A stretch of 64,000 nt of DNA, taken from contig AP022133.1 of assembly GCA_014169315.1 (NCBI GenBank), forward strand, positions 4,216,001-4,280,000, read 5' to 3'. Each line of letters begins with the position of its first letter. Position 1 is the stretch's first letter. Origin of the DNA: Enterobacter cloacae (GTDB lineage Bacteria > Pseudomonadota > Gammaproteobacteria > Enterobacterales > Enterobacteriaceae). Below are positions 39,320-47,809 of the stretch, in pieces. The position numbers and the translations under genes were made by a program. A model generated the notes under the pieces. That model had not been told where the DNA came from. It made no database searches and saw only the letters and a list, made by a program, of their open reading frames with translations.

Positions 39320-39607
39320 TTGCGAGCCGCCTTCCAGAGCCTCTCTTGCCACCCGATCGGCAAAGCAGTATCTTCTTGCCGCGCCTGCAAAATCAGGCGT
39401 CAGGATTAGCCTCCTGCCAGACTTCTTCGGTGACACAAGTATTTTTGTGTCGCGCGCTTAGCTACACTCCAAGGGTGGGCCGAGCGGGGGCGTCGCAAGA
39501 CGCACCGGTATCCGAAGAGGCCGGTAAGGCTAACCCTGCTCGGTTCCGCCACCAGCGAGATTAGCCTCTCCAGTGGTGGATAAAAACTACTCTTTGGAGG
39601 CGGTCAT
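39320..39607 (+). ncRNA. Structured leader with P4-immunity-RNA-like complementarity
   Basis: About 290 nt before the gene at 39608. Hairpins: 39382-39399 (CGCCTG / CAGGCG), 39401-39416, 39430-39453 (GACACAA / TTGTGTC) and 39549-39579 (CCACCA / TGGTGG). The 10-mer GATTAGCCTC occurs at 39404-39413 and 39559-39568. Between them GGCTAA (39528-39533) can pair with either copy, and CCGAAGA (39512-39518) pairs with TCTTCGG (39424-39430). Two copies of a target flanking one antisense segment is the layout of the P4 CI immunity region. An open frame crossing it is probably not a gene. Confidence 0.4.
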
Positions 39608-40054
39608 ATGACTACTACCCCTGGCTTTTCTCACTCTTTATTCACTACCCCATTCGATCACACTACCGATTTCACCGAACTGGCGGACAACTGCGAGCGA
39701 TTCGTAGACGTGCTGGTTGAATGTGAAGATCCGGCACAAAAGATGGCGCTATGCGGACGGCTTTCCGCCTGCCTCGCCCTGCTCCAGCCAACGCTGCTTG
39801 AGCCTGTTCCTGAACATGTAAAAGCAAGCCTGACGGTGGATGACCTGCCGCTTGACGTGCCACTCTTCGAGCCGGAAAGCGATCAGCTTGGGCAATATTG
39901 CCAGCTGTTAACGCAGCTGCTGCTGAGCCGTACTTTGTCGGCGCGTGATGAGAGAATTGCGGGAGATTTATTGCAGGATCTTGTGGCGTTTTACAGCGGT
40001 ACGCTGAAAGCGCCACGCTGGCTGCGAACTAATGAGGGTGTCGTGCAGTTGTAA
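39608..40054 (+). CDS. Unknown 148-aa acidic protein
   Basis: Not recognised by name. It has a strong ribosome site TTTGGAGG, 7 bp before ATG. It is acidic, all-helical and soluble, with no signal peptide (MTTTPGFSHSLFTTPFDH, CEDPAQKMALCGRLSACLALLQP, LGQYCQLLTQLLLSRTLSARDERIAGDLL). It lies outside the attR core yet behind the structured leader, and has no counterpart in K-12 between yhgN and gntU. It may be the remains of an older satellite insertion or a host accessory gene that the newer element used as its landing site. Confidence 0.7.
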   Translation: MTTTPGFSHSLFTTPFDHTTDFTELADNCERFVDVLVECEDPAQKMALCGRLSACLALLQPTLLEPVPEHVKASLTVDDLPLDVPLFEPESDQLGQYCQLLTQLLLSRTLSARDERIAGDLLQDLVAFYSGTLKAPRWLRTNEGVVQL

Positions 40055-40069
40055 ATCCAACCTCTGCGG

Positions 40070-40149
40070 TCTGATGCCCTCACCCCGGACCGTACACCCA
40101 CAGGGAGAGGGAGCAAACACTAAAAACGACAATCTAAGATTGTCGTTTT
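40070..40149 (-). repeat. Degenerate REP plus terminator module behind gntU
   Basis: Decayed REP (CTGATGCCCTCACCCCGGACC...CAGGGAGAGGGAG, 40070-40113), then CAAACACTA and a perfect 12-bp stem AAAACGACAATC / GATTGTCGTTTT with loop TAA (40123-40149), followed by ACTTTTACCC. On the minus strand the order is terminator then REP, as behind yhgN and livF. The stem is a bidirectional terminator for gntU and the 148-aa gene. Confidence 0.8.
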
Positions 40150-40164
40150 ACTTTTACCCTGTAG

Positions 40165-41505
40165 TTAGCTCAGCAGCGTAAACGCAATCATCCCGACAAT
40201 CGCACCCGTAGTGCCGAGGATGGTTTCCATCAGCGTCCAGGTTTTCAGGGTTTGCGCTTCGGTGGCTCCGGTAAATTTACCGAACAGCCAGAAACCAGCG
40301 TCGTTCACGTGGGACACCACAATCGAGCCACCTGCAATACAGATAGACAGCGCCGCCATCTGCGCACCGGAGTAGTTCAGCTGTTCAATCACCGGCATCA
40401 CCAGACCCACGGCGGTTAAACAGGCTACGGTTGCGGAACCCTGAATGATACGCACCGCGGCCGCCAGCACGAAGCAGGTCACTGCAATCGGCAGGCCCAT
40501 ACCTGTCAGCGCTTCGCCCAGAGCCGGGCCCACGCCAGAATCCACCAGCACCTGCTTGAACACACCACCCGCACCGATCACCAGCAGAATGATGCCCGCA
40601 GGCTGCAGCGCGTGACCGCAGATCTCCATCACCCTGTCTTTCGGCATACCCTGACGCATCGCCAGGCCATAAATGGCGACCAGACACGCCACCAGGATCG
40701 CAGTGAATGGATGGCCGATAAACTCAAACCATTCATACGCGGTAGACCCTACCGGCACGAAACGCGCGGCGATGGTTTTCAGACCCACCAGCACCAGCGG
40801 CAGCAGGATCAACGACAGGCTGAAACCGAAGGACGGCATTTTACCTTCGCCCAGATGCGGCTCAGTAACGTCATCCGGAATGTGCAGCTCAACGTAGCGG
40901 CTGATAAAATTGCCCCACAGCGGACCGGCAATAATCATGCCCGGGATCGCCGCACACAGGCCAATCAGGATCATCCAGCCAAAGTCAGCGTGCATCTGCG
41001 ACGCCAGCAGCATCGGGGCAGGCCCCGGCAGCAGGAACGCTGCGGCAGCGGCCACACCCGCAAACAGCGGAATGACCAGCTTCACCAGGTTGGTACCGGT
41101 ATGACGTGCCATTGAGAACGCCACGCTAATCAGCAGCACCACCGCCACCTCAAAGAACAGCGGTAACGCACAAATCAGACCGGCCAGGCCAATCGCGTAG
41201 TGTGCGCGGCTGTGCCCGAACGATTTCAACATCCTGACGGCAATCTGATCGACTGCGCCCGTCTCATGCAAAATCTTGCCAAACATCGCGCCCAGCGCGA
41301 CCACAATCGCCAGGAAACCCAGCGTGCCGCCCATCCCTTTTTCCATCGTCGCTGCGATTTTATCGAGCGGCATACCGGAAAAGAGACCTGCACCAATAGA
41401 AACCACCATCAAAGCAACGAAAGCATGCATACGCGCCTTCATCACTAAAAACAGCAGCAGCAACACAGAACCCACTGCTGTTAAAACAAGCGTTAATGTA
41501 CTCAC
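40165..41505 (-). CDS. gntU: GntU, low-affinity gluconate permease
   Basis: 446-aa Gnt-family inner-membrane transporter and paralogue of GntT. About 12-14 membrane segments; family motifs FEVAVVLLISVAF, LLPGPAPMLLASQ and SHVNDAGFWLFGKFTG. Length equals E. coli GntU. It starts 3 bp after gntK in a gntKU operon controlled by GntR operators at 42057-42083. In E. coli it takes over at high gluconate. Confidence 0.97.
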   Translation of the reverse strand: MSTLTLVLTAVGSVLLLLFLVMKARMHAFVALMVVSIGAGLFSGMPLDKIAATMEKGMGGTLGFLAIVVALGAMFGKILHETGAVDQIAVRMLKSFGHSRAHYAIGLAGLICALPLFFEVAVVLLISVAFSMARHTGTNLVKLVIPLFAGVAAAAAFLLPGPAPMLLASQMHADFGWMILIGLCAAIPGMIIAGPLWGNFISRYVELHIPDDVTEPHLGEGKMPSFGFSLSLILLPLVLVGLKTIAARFVPVGSTAYEWFEFIGHPFTAILVACLVAIYGLAMRQGMPKDRVMEICGHALQPAGIILLVIGAGGVFKQVLVDSGVGPALGEALTGMGLPIAVTCFVLAAAVRIIQGSATVACLTAVGLVMPVIEQLNYSGAQMAALSICIAGGSIVVSHVNDAGFWLFGKFTGATEAQTLKTWTLMETILGTTGAIVGMIAFTLLS

Positions 41506-41508
41506 AAC

Positions 41509-42036
41509 TTACTGCCTTTTAGTAATAACCCCGATGGTGCTGGCAACAACACCTTCCAGTGACTGATCGATATCAACCACTAAAACATCTTTCTCATCCG
41601 CACCCGGCTCCTGCAGCGCGTCGAACTGCGTCACCAGCATCTGGGTTTTGAAGAAGTGCCCTTTACGCGCCTTCAGGCGGCTTTCAATCACCCCGAAATC
41701 CCCTTTCAGGTAGATGAAAGAGAGGTTCGGATTACCGTCACGCAGCAGGTCGCGGTAGGTTTTTTTCAGCGCGGAACACACAATCAAAGAGACTTCGTTG
41801 GTGCGCTGCATCGCAAAGGCAGCATCGTTCAGCGCCTGCAACCACGGTTTGCGGTCGTCGTCGTTCAGCGGCTCGCCTGCGGCCATTTTCATGATGTTGC
41901 TGCGTGGATGGAGGAAGTCGCCATCAAGAAACGCGGCATGGAGTTGATGCGCCACTTCGCTTGCTACGGCAGATTTACCGCTACCGGAAACGCCCATCAG
42001 GACGTAAACGTGGTGATCATGATTAGTCGTGCTCAA
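41509..42036 (-). CDS. gntK: GntK, thermoresistant gluconokinase
   Basis: 175-aa P-loop kinase phosphorylating gluconate to 6-phosphogluconate for the Entner-Doudoroff and pentose-phosphate routes. Walker A is GVSGSGKS (residues 15-22). Start taken as TTG 42036 (reading MSTTNHDHH): GAGGGA lies about 8 bases upstream and the length equals E. coli GntK. Another TTG further upstream (42054) is in frame without a ribosome site. First gene of gntKU. Confidence 0.95.
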   Translation of the reverse strand: MSTTNHDHHVYVLMGVSGSGKSAVASEVAHQLHAAFLDGDFLHPRSNIMKMAAGEPLNDDDRKPWLQALNDAAFAMQRTNEVSLIVCSALKKTYRDLLRDGNPNLSFIYLKGDFGVIESRLKARKGHFFKTQMLVTQFDALQEPGADEKDVLVVDIDQSLEGVVASTIGVITKRQ

Positions 42037-42056
42037 AGGGTGTCCCTCAGTCAATT

Positions 42057-42083
42057 GTTACGGGTAACAGTTATCGGTAACAT
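42057..42083 (-). promoter_or_regulatory. Tandem GntR operators before gntKU
   Basis: On the plus strand GTTACGGGTAACAG (42057-42070) is followed by GTTATCGGTAACAT (42070-42083). Read on the minus strand, the second is ATGTTACCGATAAC, the GntR consensus. Both lie just upstream of the gntK start. The 126-bp gap between gntR and gntK contains little else. Confidence 0.7.
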
Positions 42084-42162
42084 TGTCCTGCCGGGGCAAA
42101 AGAGAAGCAATATCCAAACGTGCGTGAAGTGAATAACTGTGAGCTACTTCAAATTTGTCAGC

Positions 42163-43158
42163 TCAAATAGATCCACCCGGTGACAAGGTGAAACCTAAAT
42201 CTAACATTTTGGGGGTAACCACCTCACCACGAATGCGCGCCAGCAGGCGTTCTGCACCAATGCGGCCCATGCGTTCACGCGGTGTCAGGACGCTCGCCAG
42301 ACGCGGTTCCATCACCTGGCCGATGTCATGACCGTGGAAACCGGCAATCGCCATATCGTCCGGGATCTTCAGCCCCAGACGCTGGCATTCGAACGCCGCA
42401 CCAACCGCAAGGTCATCGTTGGTACAGAAAATACCGTCCAGTTGCGGGTACTCACGTCGTGCCTGGCGCATCAGTTCAATCCCCGACGTATAGGAGGACG
42501 ATTGCTCCACCATTACGCTGTACGGGGTTAAATTCGCGTCGAGCATCGCCTGCTCGTATCCTTTCTGTTTGATGATAGTACGCTCATCCAGACGCGCCCC
42601 CAGGTAAGCCACATGGCGATGGCCGCGCGCGATGATCGCTGCCGTCATCTGGCGCGCCGCTTCGAAGTTATCAAAGCCAACGGCAATATCGAGGCACGGC
42701 GACTGGCTGTCCATCAGCTCCACCACCGGGATCCCTGCCACTTCAATCATCTTCAGCGTGCGTGGGGTGTGAGTACGTTCGGTTAAAATCAGGCCGTCGA
42801 TGTTCCAGGAAAGCATCGATTCAAGACGTTCTTCTTCCAGTTCCGGCTTGTACCCGTAGTGAGCGAGCATGGTCTGGTAACCAAAGGCATCCGTCACGCT
42901 TTCAATACCGCGTAACACTTCGGCGAAAACCTGGTTGGTTAAGGAAGGCAGGAGGACGCCCACCGCACGGCTGGTCGCATTGGAGAGTATATCGGGTGCG
43001 CGGTTGGGGATATAACCCAGTTCATCAAGGGCTGCAGCAATCTTGCCACGCAACGCCACGGAAACCTGTTCCGGGTTACGTAAAAAACGGCTGACCGTCA
43101 TTTTGGTCACACCAACGCGATCGGCGACATCCTGAAGTACGGGGCGTTTCTTTTTCAT
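42163..43158 (-). CDS. gntR: GntR, gluconate utilisation repressor (LacI family)
   Basis: 331 aa, same length as E. coli. The N-terminal LacI HTH with hinge (LQDVADRVGVTKMTVSRFLRNPEQVS) binds ATGTTACC-type operators; the C-terminal periplasmic-binding-protein fold senses gluconate. It likely represses gntT (two operators at 6288 and 6430) and gntKU. Note that this is the LacI-family GntR, not the GntR/FadR superfamily. It is separated from gntK by 126 bp and from yhhW by 90 bp. Confidence 0.97.
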   Translation of the reverse strand: MKKKRPVLQDVADRVGVTKMTVSRFLRNPEQVSVALRGKIAAALDELGYIPNRAPDILSNATSRAVGVLLPSLTNQVFAEVLRGIESVTDAFGYQTMLAHYGYKPELEEERLESMLSWNIDGLILTERTHTPRTLKMIEVAGIPVVELMDSQSPCLDIAVGFDNFEAARQMTAAIIARGHRHVAYLGARLDERTIIKQKGYEQAMLDANLTPYSVMVEQSSSYTSGIELMRQARREYPQLDGIFCTNDDLAVGAAFECQRLGLKIPDDMAIAGFHGHDIGQVMEPRLASVLTPRERMGRIGAERLLARIRGEVVTPKMLDLGFTLSPGGSI

Positions 43159-43208
43159 CGTCCTGAGAAATCTTGAGTGAGAGATTTGCTCAGTTTATCA
43201 CGGACAAA

Positions 43209-43242
43209 GCTCAACCTTCCCCGTTTAAAGGGAAGGTTGAGC
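43209..43242 (-). terminator. Stem-loop between yhhW and gntR
   Basis: 13-bp perfect stem GCTCAACCTTCCC / GGGAAGGTTGAGC with 8-nt loop, 7 bp beyond the yhhW stop. Only TTT follows on the minus strand, so it may end yhhW or act as a processing barrier before it. Confidence 0.7.
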
Positions 43243-43248
43243 AATTAT

Positions 43249-43944
43249 TTATACCGGAGGTAAATCAAACAGCAGAATTTCGCTTTCGCTGTCGGCATGT
43301 ACAGACAGTGCCTGCTCATCCCAGATAGCCAGACCATCGCTGGTGGTGGCTTTGGTACCATTAATGGTCACTTCGCCTTTCACCACCTGGATCCACACGC
43401 GGCGGTTGGCGGCAATCTGATGCACAGACTGTTCATCTTTCGCCAGTGCCCAGCGATACAGCTCCATATCCTGATGCACTTTCAGGGAGCCTTCACGCGC
43501 ATCCGGGGACAGTACCAGCTGTTTACCCTGCTCGGCGTCGAAGCGACGCTGTTCGTAGCGCGGCGTGATGCCGGTTTCTTCCGGAATGATCCAGATTTGA
43601 TACAGACGCAGACGGTCAGTTTTGCTTGGGTTGTACTCAGAGTGACGCACCCCGGTACCTGCGCTCATAATCTGGAACTCACCCGCCGGAACCTGCTCTT
43701 TGTTGCCCATGCTGTCCTGGTGCTCAACCGCCCCTTCCAGCACATAGGTCAGGATTTCCATGTCTTTGTGCGGGTGGGTACCGAAGCCCTGGCCTGCATC
43801 AATCACGTCGTCGTTAATCACGCGCAGTGCAGAGAAGCCCATGAAGTTCGGGTCATAATAGTCAGCAAACGAGAATGAATGCCATGAGTCCAGCCAGCCA
43901 TGATTCGCGTGACCACGTTCGTTTGCTTTGCGTAAGTAGATCAT
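43249..43944 (-). CDS. yhhW: YhhW, pirin-family quercetin 2,3-dioxygenase
   Basis: 231-aa bicupin. The N-terminal cupin holds the metal ligands in HPHKDMEILTYVLEG and EFQIMSAGTGVRHSEYN (two His in HPHK, His and Glu further on). E. coli YhhW degrades quercetin in vitro; the true substrate is unknown. The frame is open 34 codons upstream, but MIYLRKANERGHANHGW at 43944 is the established start and length. It lies 123 bp from yhhX in the same direction. Confidence 0.95.
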   Translation of the reverse strand: MIYLRKANERGHANHGWLDSWHSFSFADYYDPNFMGFSALRVINDDVIDAGQGFGTHPHKDMEILTYVLEGAVEHQDSMGNKEQVPAGEFQIMSAGTGVRHSEYNPSKTDRLRLYQIWIIPEETGITPRYEQRRFDAEQGKQLVLSPDAREGSLKVHQDMELYRWALAKDEQSVHQIAANRRVWIQVVKGEVTINGTKATTSDGLAIWDEQALSVHADSESEILLFDLPPV

Positions 43945-44067
43945 TGTTTTCACCCTCAGTTCGTTTCGATGGACTAAGTGTGGACGCAAACCGCCTGGGA
44001 TCATAGAGGGTGAAAATTGACTCCTCTGTTCAAAAATTGTGAACAAGTACAGAGGAGCTATATTTGC

Positions 44068-45105
44068 TTATTTTGCGAGGGTTACCGTGGCAGGAGAAGC
44101 CTGAGCAAAAGCCCGTTCAAGGATTTCGAGGTTAGTCAGAACGTCAGATTCCTTGACGTAATTCGGCGCACCGTTGCTGATCGTCTCAAACAGTGCATCA
44201 TAGACGCGACCATAGTCACCCGTTTCAGGTTTCAACTCTTCCCTGACCGTCACGCCTGCGTCATTCACATACTCCAGCACGCCCACCGAATCATCCGCCG
44301 CAAAGCCCGGTTCACCTGGCATAATATTGGCCTTCAGGCTGGTTTCCTGCTGGTCGATGCCGTACCTGATAAACGAGCCTCTGGTACCGTGAACGATAAA
44401 TTTCGGGTAGTCGATTTTCACCAGATGGCTGGTTTTAACGATAGCTTTCAGGTCGCCGTAAAACAGCTGTGCTTCAAAGGTATCGTCCGGGTTAGCGTTA
44501 TCGCGCAGGCTGCGGATGTCATACGCCACATGGTCCGGGCGACCAAACAGAGAGATAATTTGATCCATGGTGTGTACACCCAGACCATAAAATGCACCGT
44601 CCTGCGGCAGGCCGGGTTTGGTTTCCGCCACCGGGCGGAAGTAATCGAAATGGCTTTCAATCTCAACGATATCGCCGAGCTTACCGCTCTCAATGGCCTT
44701 TTTCGCCGTCAGGAAGCAGCTGTCAAAACGGCGATTCTGGTATGGCGTAACGGTCAGCCCTTTGCTTTTCGCCAGCGCAAACAGGGTTTTCGCTTCGGCA
44801 AGCGTTGGGGTAAACGGTTTTTCCACCAGCACGTTTTTGCCTGCTTCGAGCGCACGTTTGGCGTAGTCAAAATGGCTGTCGGCGTGGGTACAAACGATCA
44901 TCAGCTGTACCTGTGGATCGTTTAAAACCTCATCAAGATCGCTGGTGAAATGAATATGAGAGTACTGCGGAGATTGCTCTTCTGGCTTCGCGCTGCGCCG
45001 GTAAATGTGGGCAACGTGCCAGCGGTCTTTACGGTGGAGAACATACGGAAGATGGTAACGCATGGTGCTTTTACCAAATCCGATAAATGCACAGTTCAGG
45101 GTCAT
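44068..45105 (-). CDS. yhhX: YhhX, Gfo/Idh/MocA-family oxidoreductase
   Basis: 345-aa NAD(P)-dependent oxidoreductase with an N-terminal Rossmann fold (FIGFGKSTMRYHLPYV), the family motif EKPFTPTLAEAKTLFALAKSKGL and a C-terminal substrate domain. Length equals E. coli YhhX. Its substrate is not known; expression in E. coli has been linked to copper and nitric-oxide stress, which the sequence cannot confirm. It is followed upstream by a REP and ryhB. Confidence 0.95.
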   Translation of the reverse strand: MTLNCAFIGFGKSTMRYHLPYVLHRKDRWHVAHIYRRSAKPEEQSPQYSHIHFTSDLDEVLNDPQVQLMIVCTHADSHFDYAKRALEAGKNVLVEKPFTPTLAEAKTLFALAKSKGLTVTPYQNRRFDSCFLTAKKAIESGKLGDIVEIESHFDYFRPVAETKPGLPQDGAFYGLGVHTMDQIISLFGRPDHVAYDIRSLRDNANPDDTFEAQLFYGDLKAIVKTSHLVKIDYPKFIVHGTRGSFIRYGIDQQETSLKANIMPGEPGFAADDSVGVLEYVNDAGVTVREELKPETGDYGRVYDALFETISNGAPNYVKESDVLTNLEILERAFAQASPATVTLAK

Positions 45106-45152
45106 GGCTCAGTCCTTTTTAAGGTTACTGTGAGATACAGTAGCGCAAGTTT

Positions 45153-45190
45153 TGCCCTCACCCCACCCCTCTCCCACAGGGAGAGGGAGA
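45153..45190. repeat. REP-like palindrome between yhhX and ryhB
   Basis: GCCCTCACCCCACCCCTCTCCCACAGGGAGAGGGAG. It lies directly beyond the ryhB terminator in the same relative order (stem, then REP) as the composite modules elsewhere. Confidence 0.8.
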
Positions 45191-45200
45191 AAAACAGGCA

Positions 45201-45293
45201 AAAAAAAGCCAGCTAGAAGCTGGCTAAAGTAATACTGGAAGCAATGTGAGCAATGTCGTGCTTTCAGGTTCCCGTAGAGGTCTTCCTGAACGC
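45201..45293 (-). ncRNA. ryhB: RyhB, iron-responsive small RNA
   Basis: Minus-strand RNA starting GCGTTCAGGAAGACC, with the conserved core CCTGAAAGCACGACATTGC followed by TCACATTGCTTCCAGTATTACTT, and a terminator stem AGCCAGCT / AGCTGGCT with T8. Apart from the 5' stem loop, the core is the same as E. coli RyhB. With Hfq, RyhB base-pairs to and destabilises mRNAs of iron-using proteins (sdh, sodB) when Fur repression is lifted. A Fur box and promoter lie immediately upstream. This is about 93 nt including the T-tract. Confidence 0.93.
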
Positions 45294-45296
45294 GAA

Positions 45297-45330
45297 GCAA
45301 TAATAATCATTCTCATTCGCACTTGTCCAA
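45297..45330 (-). promoter_or_regulatory. ryhB promoter and Fur box
   Basis: On the minus strand -35 TTGGAC (45330-45325) and -10 TATTAT (45305-45300) lie 6 bp before the RNA start. AATAATAATCATTCTCATT (45299-45317, plus strand) resembles the Fur consensus at 12 of 19 positions and covers the -10, as expected for repression by Fe-Fur. Confidence 0.7.
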
Positions 45331-45414
45331 TCTTTTTTGCAAAAAATAGCAGTTGACGCAATTTTTAAAGTCATTGATGTTGGAAGGGACGTTTAACTGA
45401 CTGAGGATGAAGGA

Positions 45415-45903
45415 ATGAGTGAGATAGTGATACGCCACGCTGAACCAAAAGATTACGATGCCATTCGTCAGATCCATTCCCAGCCGGAGGTGTACCACAA
45501 CACGCTACAGGTTCCTCATCCTTCAATGGAAATGTGGCAAATGCGGCTAGGCGACCAGCCGGGTATTAAGCAGCTGGTTGCCTGCATTGACGATATCGTG
45601 GTCGGGCATCTCACTATTGATGTCGCCCAGCGCCCGCGCCGTAGCCACGTCGCCGATTTCGGTATCTGCGTTGATGCACAGTGGCAAAACCGTGGCGTCG
45701 CCAGCGCACTGATACGCACCATGATTGATATGTGCGACAACTGGCTGCGCGTCGACCGTATTGAGCTGACGGTGTTTGTGGATAACGAACCGGCGATTGC
45801 GGTCTACAAGAAACACGGGTTTGAGATTGAAGGCACTGGCAAGCGCTACGGGCTGCGCAACGGCGAGTATGTGGACGCGTATTATATGGCGAGAATGAAG
45901 TAG
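45415..45903 (+). CDS. yhhY: YhhY, GNAT-family N-acetyltransferase
   Basis: 162-aa single-domain GNAT. The acetyl-CoA-binding motif A is in FGICVDAQWQNRGVASALI (Q/RxxGxA) and motif B in VFVDNEPAIAVYKKHGFEIEG. E. coli YhhY acetylates certain amino acids and toxic aminoacyl analogues in vitro; physiological substrate uncertain. It begins MSEIVIRHAE, 121 bp from the ryhB start and divergent to it. Length equals E. coli. Confidence 0.94.
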   Translation: MSEIVIRHAEPKDYDAIRQIHSQPEVYHNTLQVPHPSMEMWQMRLGDQPGIKQLVACIDDIVVGHLTIDVAQRPRRSHVADFGICVDAQWQNRGVASALIRTMIDMCDNWLRVDRIELTVFVDNEPAIAVYKKHGFEIEGTGKRYGLRNGEYVDAYYMARMK

Positions 45904-45910
45904 TTCATTT

Positions 45911-45935
45911 CCCCTCTCCCCTATGGGGAGAGGGG
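45911..45935. repeat. REP-like palindrome between yhhY and ggt
   Basis: Perfect 11-bp stem CCCCTCTCCCC / GGGGAGAGGGG with loop TAT, between convergent genes. Same short form as the one after tex. Confidence 0.85.
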
Positions 45936-45940
45936 AACAA

Positions 45941-47686
45941 TCAGTACCCCGCCGTCAAATCATCCACCGAACGCGGGTCCGATGCCCCAAACAGCGCTCC
46001 GTCCGGCCCGACCATAATGCTCTGGGTACTGCCCATCGCCTCTTTCACCGCCACTTTCTGTCCGCGCTGCTCCAGCAGTTTGATCGTGTCCGGGCTAAAG
46101 CCTTTCTCGACGCGCAGTTCATCCGGCAGCCACTGATGGTGGAAGCGTGGAGCATTGGTCGCTTCGGCGACGTTCATCCCAAAATCAATGCTGTTCACCA
46201 CCATCTGCAGCACGGTGGTAATGATACGGCTACCGCCAGGGCTGCCGGTCACCAGCCAGGTTTTACCGTCTTTCACCACAATGGTTGGCGACATCGACGA
46301 CAGCGGCCGTTTCTTCGGCCCGACGGCGTTAGCATCACCGCCTACCAGTCCGTAGACGTTTGGCACGCCCGGTTTGGCGGAGAAGTCGTCCATCTCGTTG
46401 TTCATCAGAATGCCGCTGTTGCCCGCCACAATCCCGGTACCAAAGGTAGTGTTGAGCGTGTAGGTCACCGCTACCGCATTACCGTCTTTATCCACCACCG
46501 AGAAGTGGGTGGTCTGGTTGCTTTCGTACGGGGCCAGCTTGCCTGGGCGGATCTCACTGGACGGTTTAGCCTTGTTGATGTCGATCTGATCGGCAATGGA
46601 TTTGGCGTAGGCTTTATTGGTTAACGCCTGCCACGGTACCTTCACAAAGTCCGGGTCACCGAGGTATTCCGAGCGGTCAGCGTAGGCATGCTTTTCCGCC
46701 TCCGCCATCACCTGCATGGCATCCGCACTGCCAAAGCCAAACTTGTGCATATCGAAGTTTTCAAGGATGTTGAGGATCTGCACGATATGAATGCCCCCGG
46801 AGGACGGTGGCGGCATGGAGTAAACCTGATACCCGCGATACTCCCCGCTGATGGGGGTGCGCTCTACCGCCTTGTACTCCGCCAGATCCACTTTGGTGAT
46901 AAGCCCGCCGTTCTTTTTCATTTCGTCGGCAATCTGGTCGGCAATCGCCCCTTTGTAGAAAGCATCCGGGCCGTGCTCCGCTATCAGCTCAAGGCTTTTC
47001 GCGAGGTTCTTTTGCACCAGTTGGTCACCCTTCTTCAGCGGCTCGCCGTTTTTCCAGAAGATCGCTTTACTGTTTTCATGCTGAGGGATGACTTCGCTGC
47101 CGTAGGTTTTGAGATCGTCCGCCAGCGCGTCATTCACCACAAAACCGTCGCGCGCCAGCTTAATTGCAGGCTGCACCACTTTGTTCAGCGGCATCGTGCC
47201 GTATTTTTCCAGCGCCAGCGAGAAGCCCGCAACGGTGCCCGGCGTACCGGAGGCAAGATGCGAGGTCAGGGATTTTTTACTGTCCGGGTTGCCCTGAGCG
47301 TCAAGGAACATATCCCGGGAGGCCTGATTGGGTGCCATTTCACGGAAATCGATAGCCGTGGTTTTCCCGTCTTTGGTTCGCAGCATCATAAAACCACCAC
47401 CGCCCAGGTTACCCGCCTGCGGGTGTGTTACCGCCAGCGCATATCCCACCGCAACGGCGGCATCTACCGCGTTACCCCCCTGCTTAAGAATATCGACACC
47501 GACTTTCGTTGCCAGCGCGTCCACCGACGCCACCATGCCATGTGTCGCCCGCACGGGATGAAAAACATCTTCTTCCACGCCGTAGGACACTGGTGGAGCC
47601 GCAGGCGGGTTGGCCGCCACGCTAAATGTGCCGCCTGCCATCAGTGCGGCGATCGCTACCCAGCGCAAAAACGTTGGTTTCATCAT
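45941..47686 (-). CDS. ggt: Ggt, periplasmic gamma-glutamyltranspeptidase
   Basis: 581-aa precursor. A Sec signal peptide (MMKPTFLRWVAIAALMAGG..) ends near FSVAANP. The proenzyme self-cleaves before the catalytic Thr in SNQTTHFSVVD (near residue 391), giving large and small subunits; PLSSMSPTIV and GSPGGSRI form the oxyanion region. It hydrolyses or transfers the gamma-glutamyl group of glutathione. GGAGAA places the start at the first Met of MMKP (47686); an in-frame upstream codon at 47713 is unlikely. Convergent with yhhY, divergent from yhhA. Confidence 0.97.
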   Translation of the reverse strand: MMKPTFLRWVAIAALMAGGTFSVAANPPAAPPVSYGVEEDVFHPVRATHGMVASVDALATKVGVDILKQGGNAVDAAVAVGYALAVTHPQAGNLGGGGFMMLRTKDGKTTAIDFREMAPNQASRDMFLDAQGNPDSKKSLTSHLASGTPGTVAGFSLALEKYGTMPLNKVVQPAIKLARDGFVVNDALADDLKTYGSEVIPQHENSKAIFWKNGEPLKKGDQLVQKNLAKSLELIAEHGPDAFYKGAIADQIADEMKKNGGLITKVDLAEYKAVERTPISGEYRGYQVYSMPPPSSGGIHIVQILNILENFDMHKFGFGSADAMQVMAEAEKHAYADRSEYLGDPDFVKVPWQALTNKAYAKSIADQIDINKAKPSSEIRPGKLAPYESNQTTHFSVVDKDGNAVAVTYTLNTTFGTGIVAGNSGILMNNEMDDFSAKPGVPNVYGLVGGDANAVGPKKRPLSSMSPTIVVKDGKTWLVTGSPGGSRIITTVLQMVVNSIDFGMNVAEATNAPRFHHQWLPDELRVEKGFSPDTIKLLEQRGQKVAVKEAMGSTQSIMVGPDGALFGASDPRSVDDLTAGY

Positions 47687-47809
47687 TATTGTTCTCCAGG
47701 TGAAGGGATCCATATTCCCCGGTTAAGCCTGGTTCACAACTCCTAAAAAATCATCGTTATGCCGGATTCAGGGTAAACTTAAGAAAAGCCTCAGAAGGAG
47801 GAGACAACC

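Noticed and set aside
39346..39564. 72-codon frame in the structured leader
   Set aside because: It lies wholly within the hairpin region, has no ribosome site and stops before the real gene with its strong TTTGGAGG.
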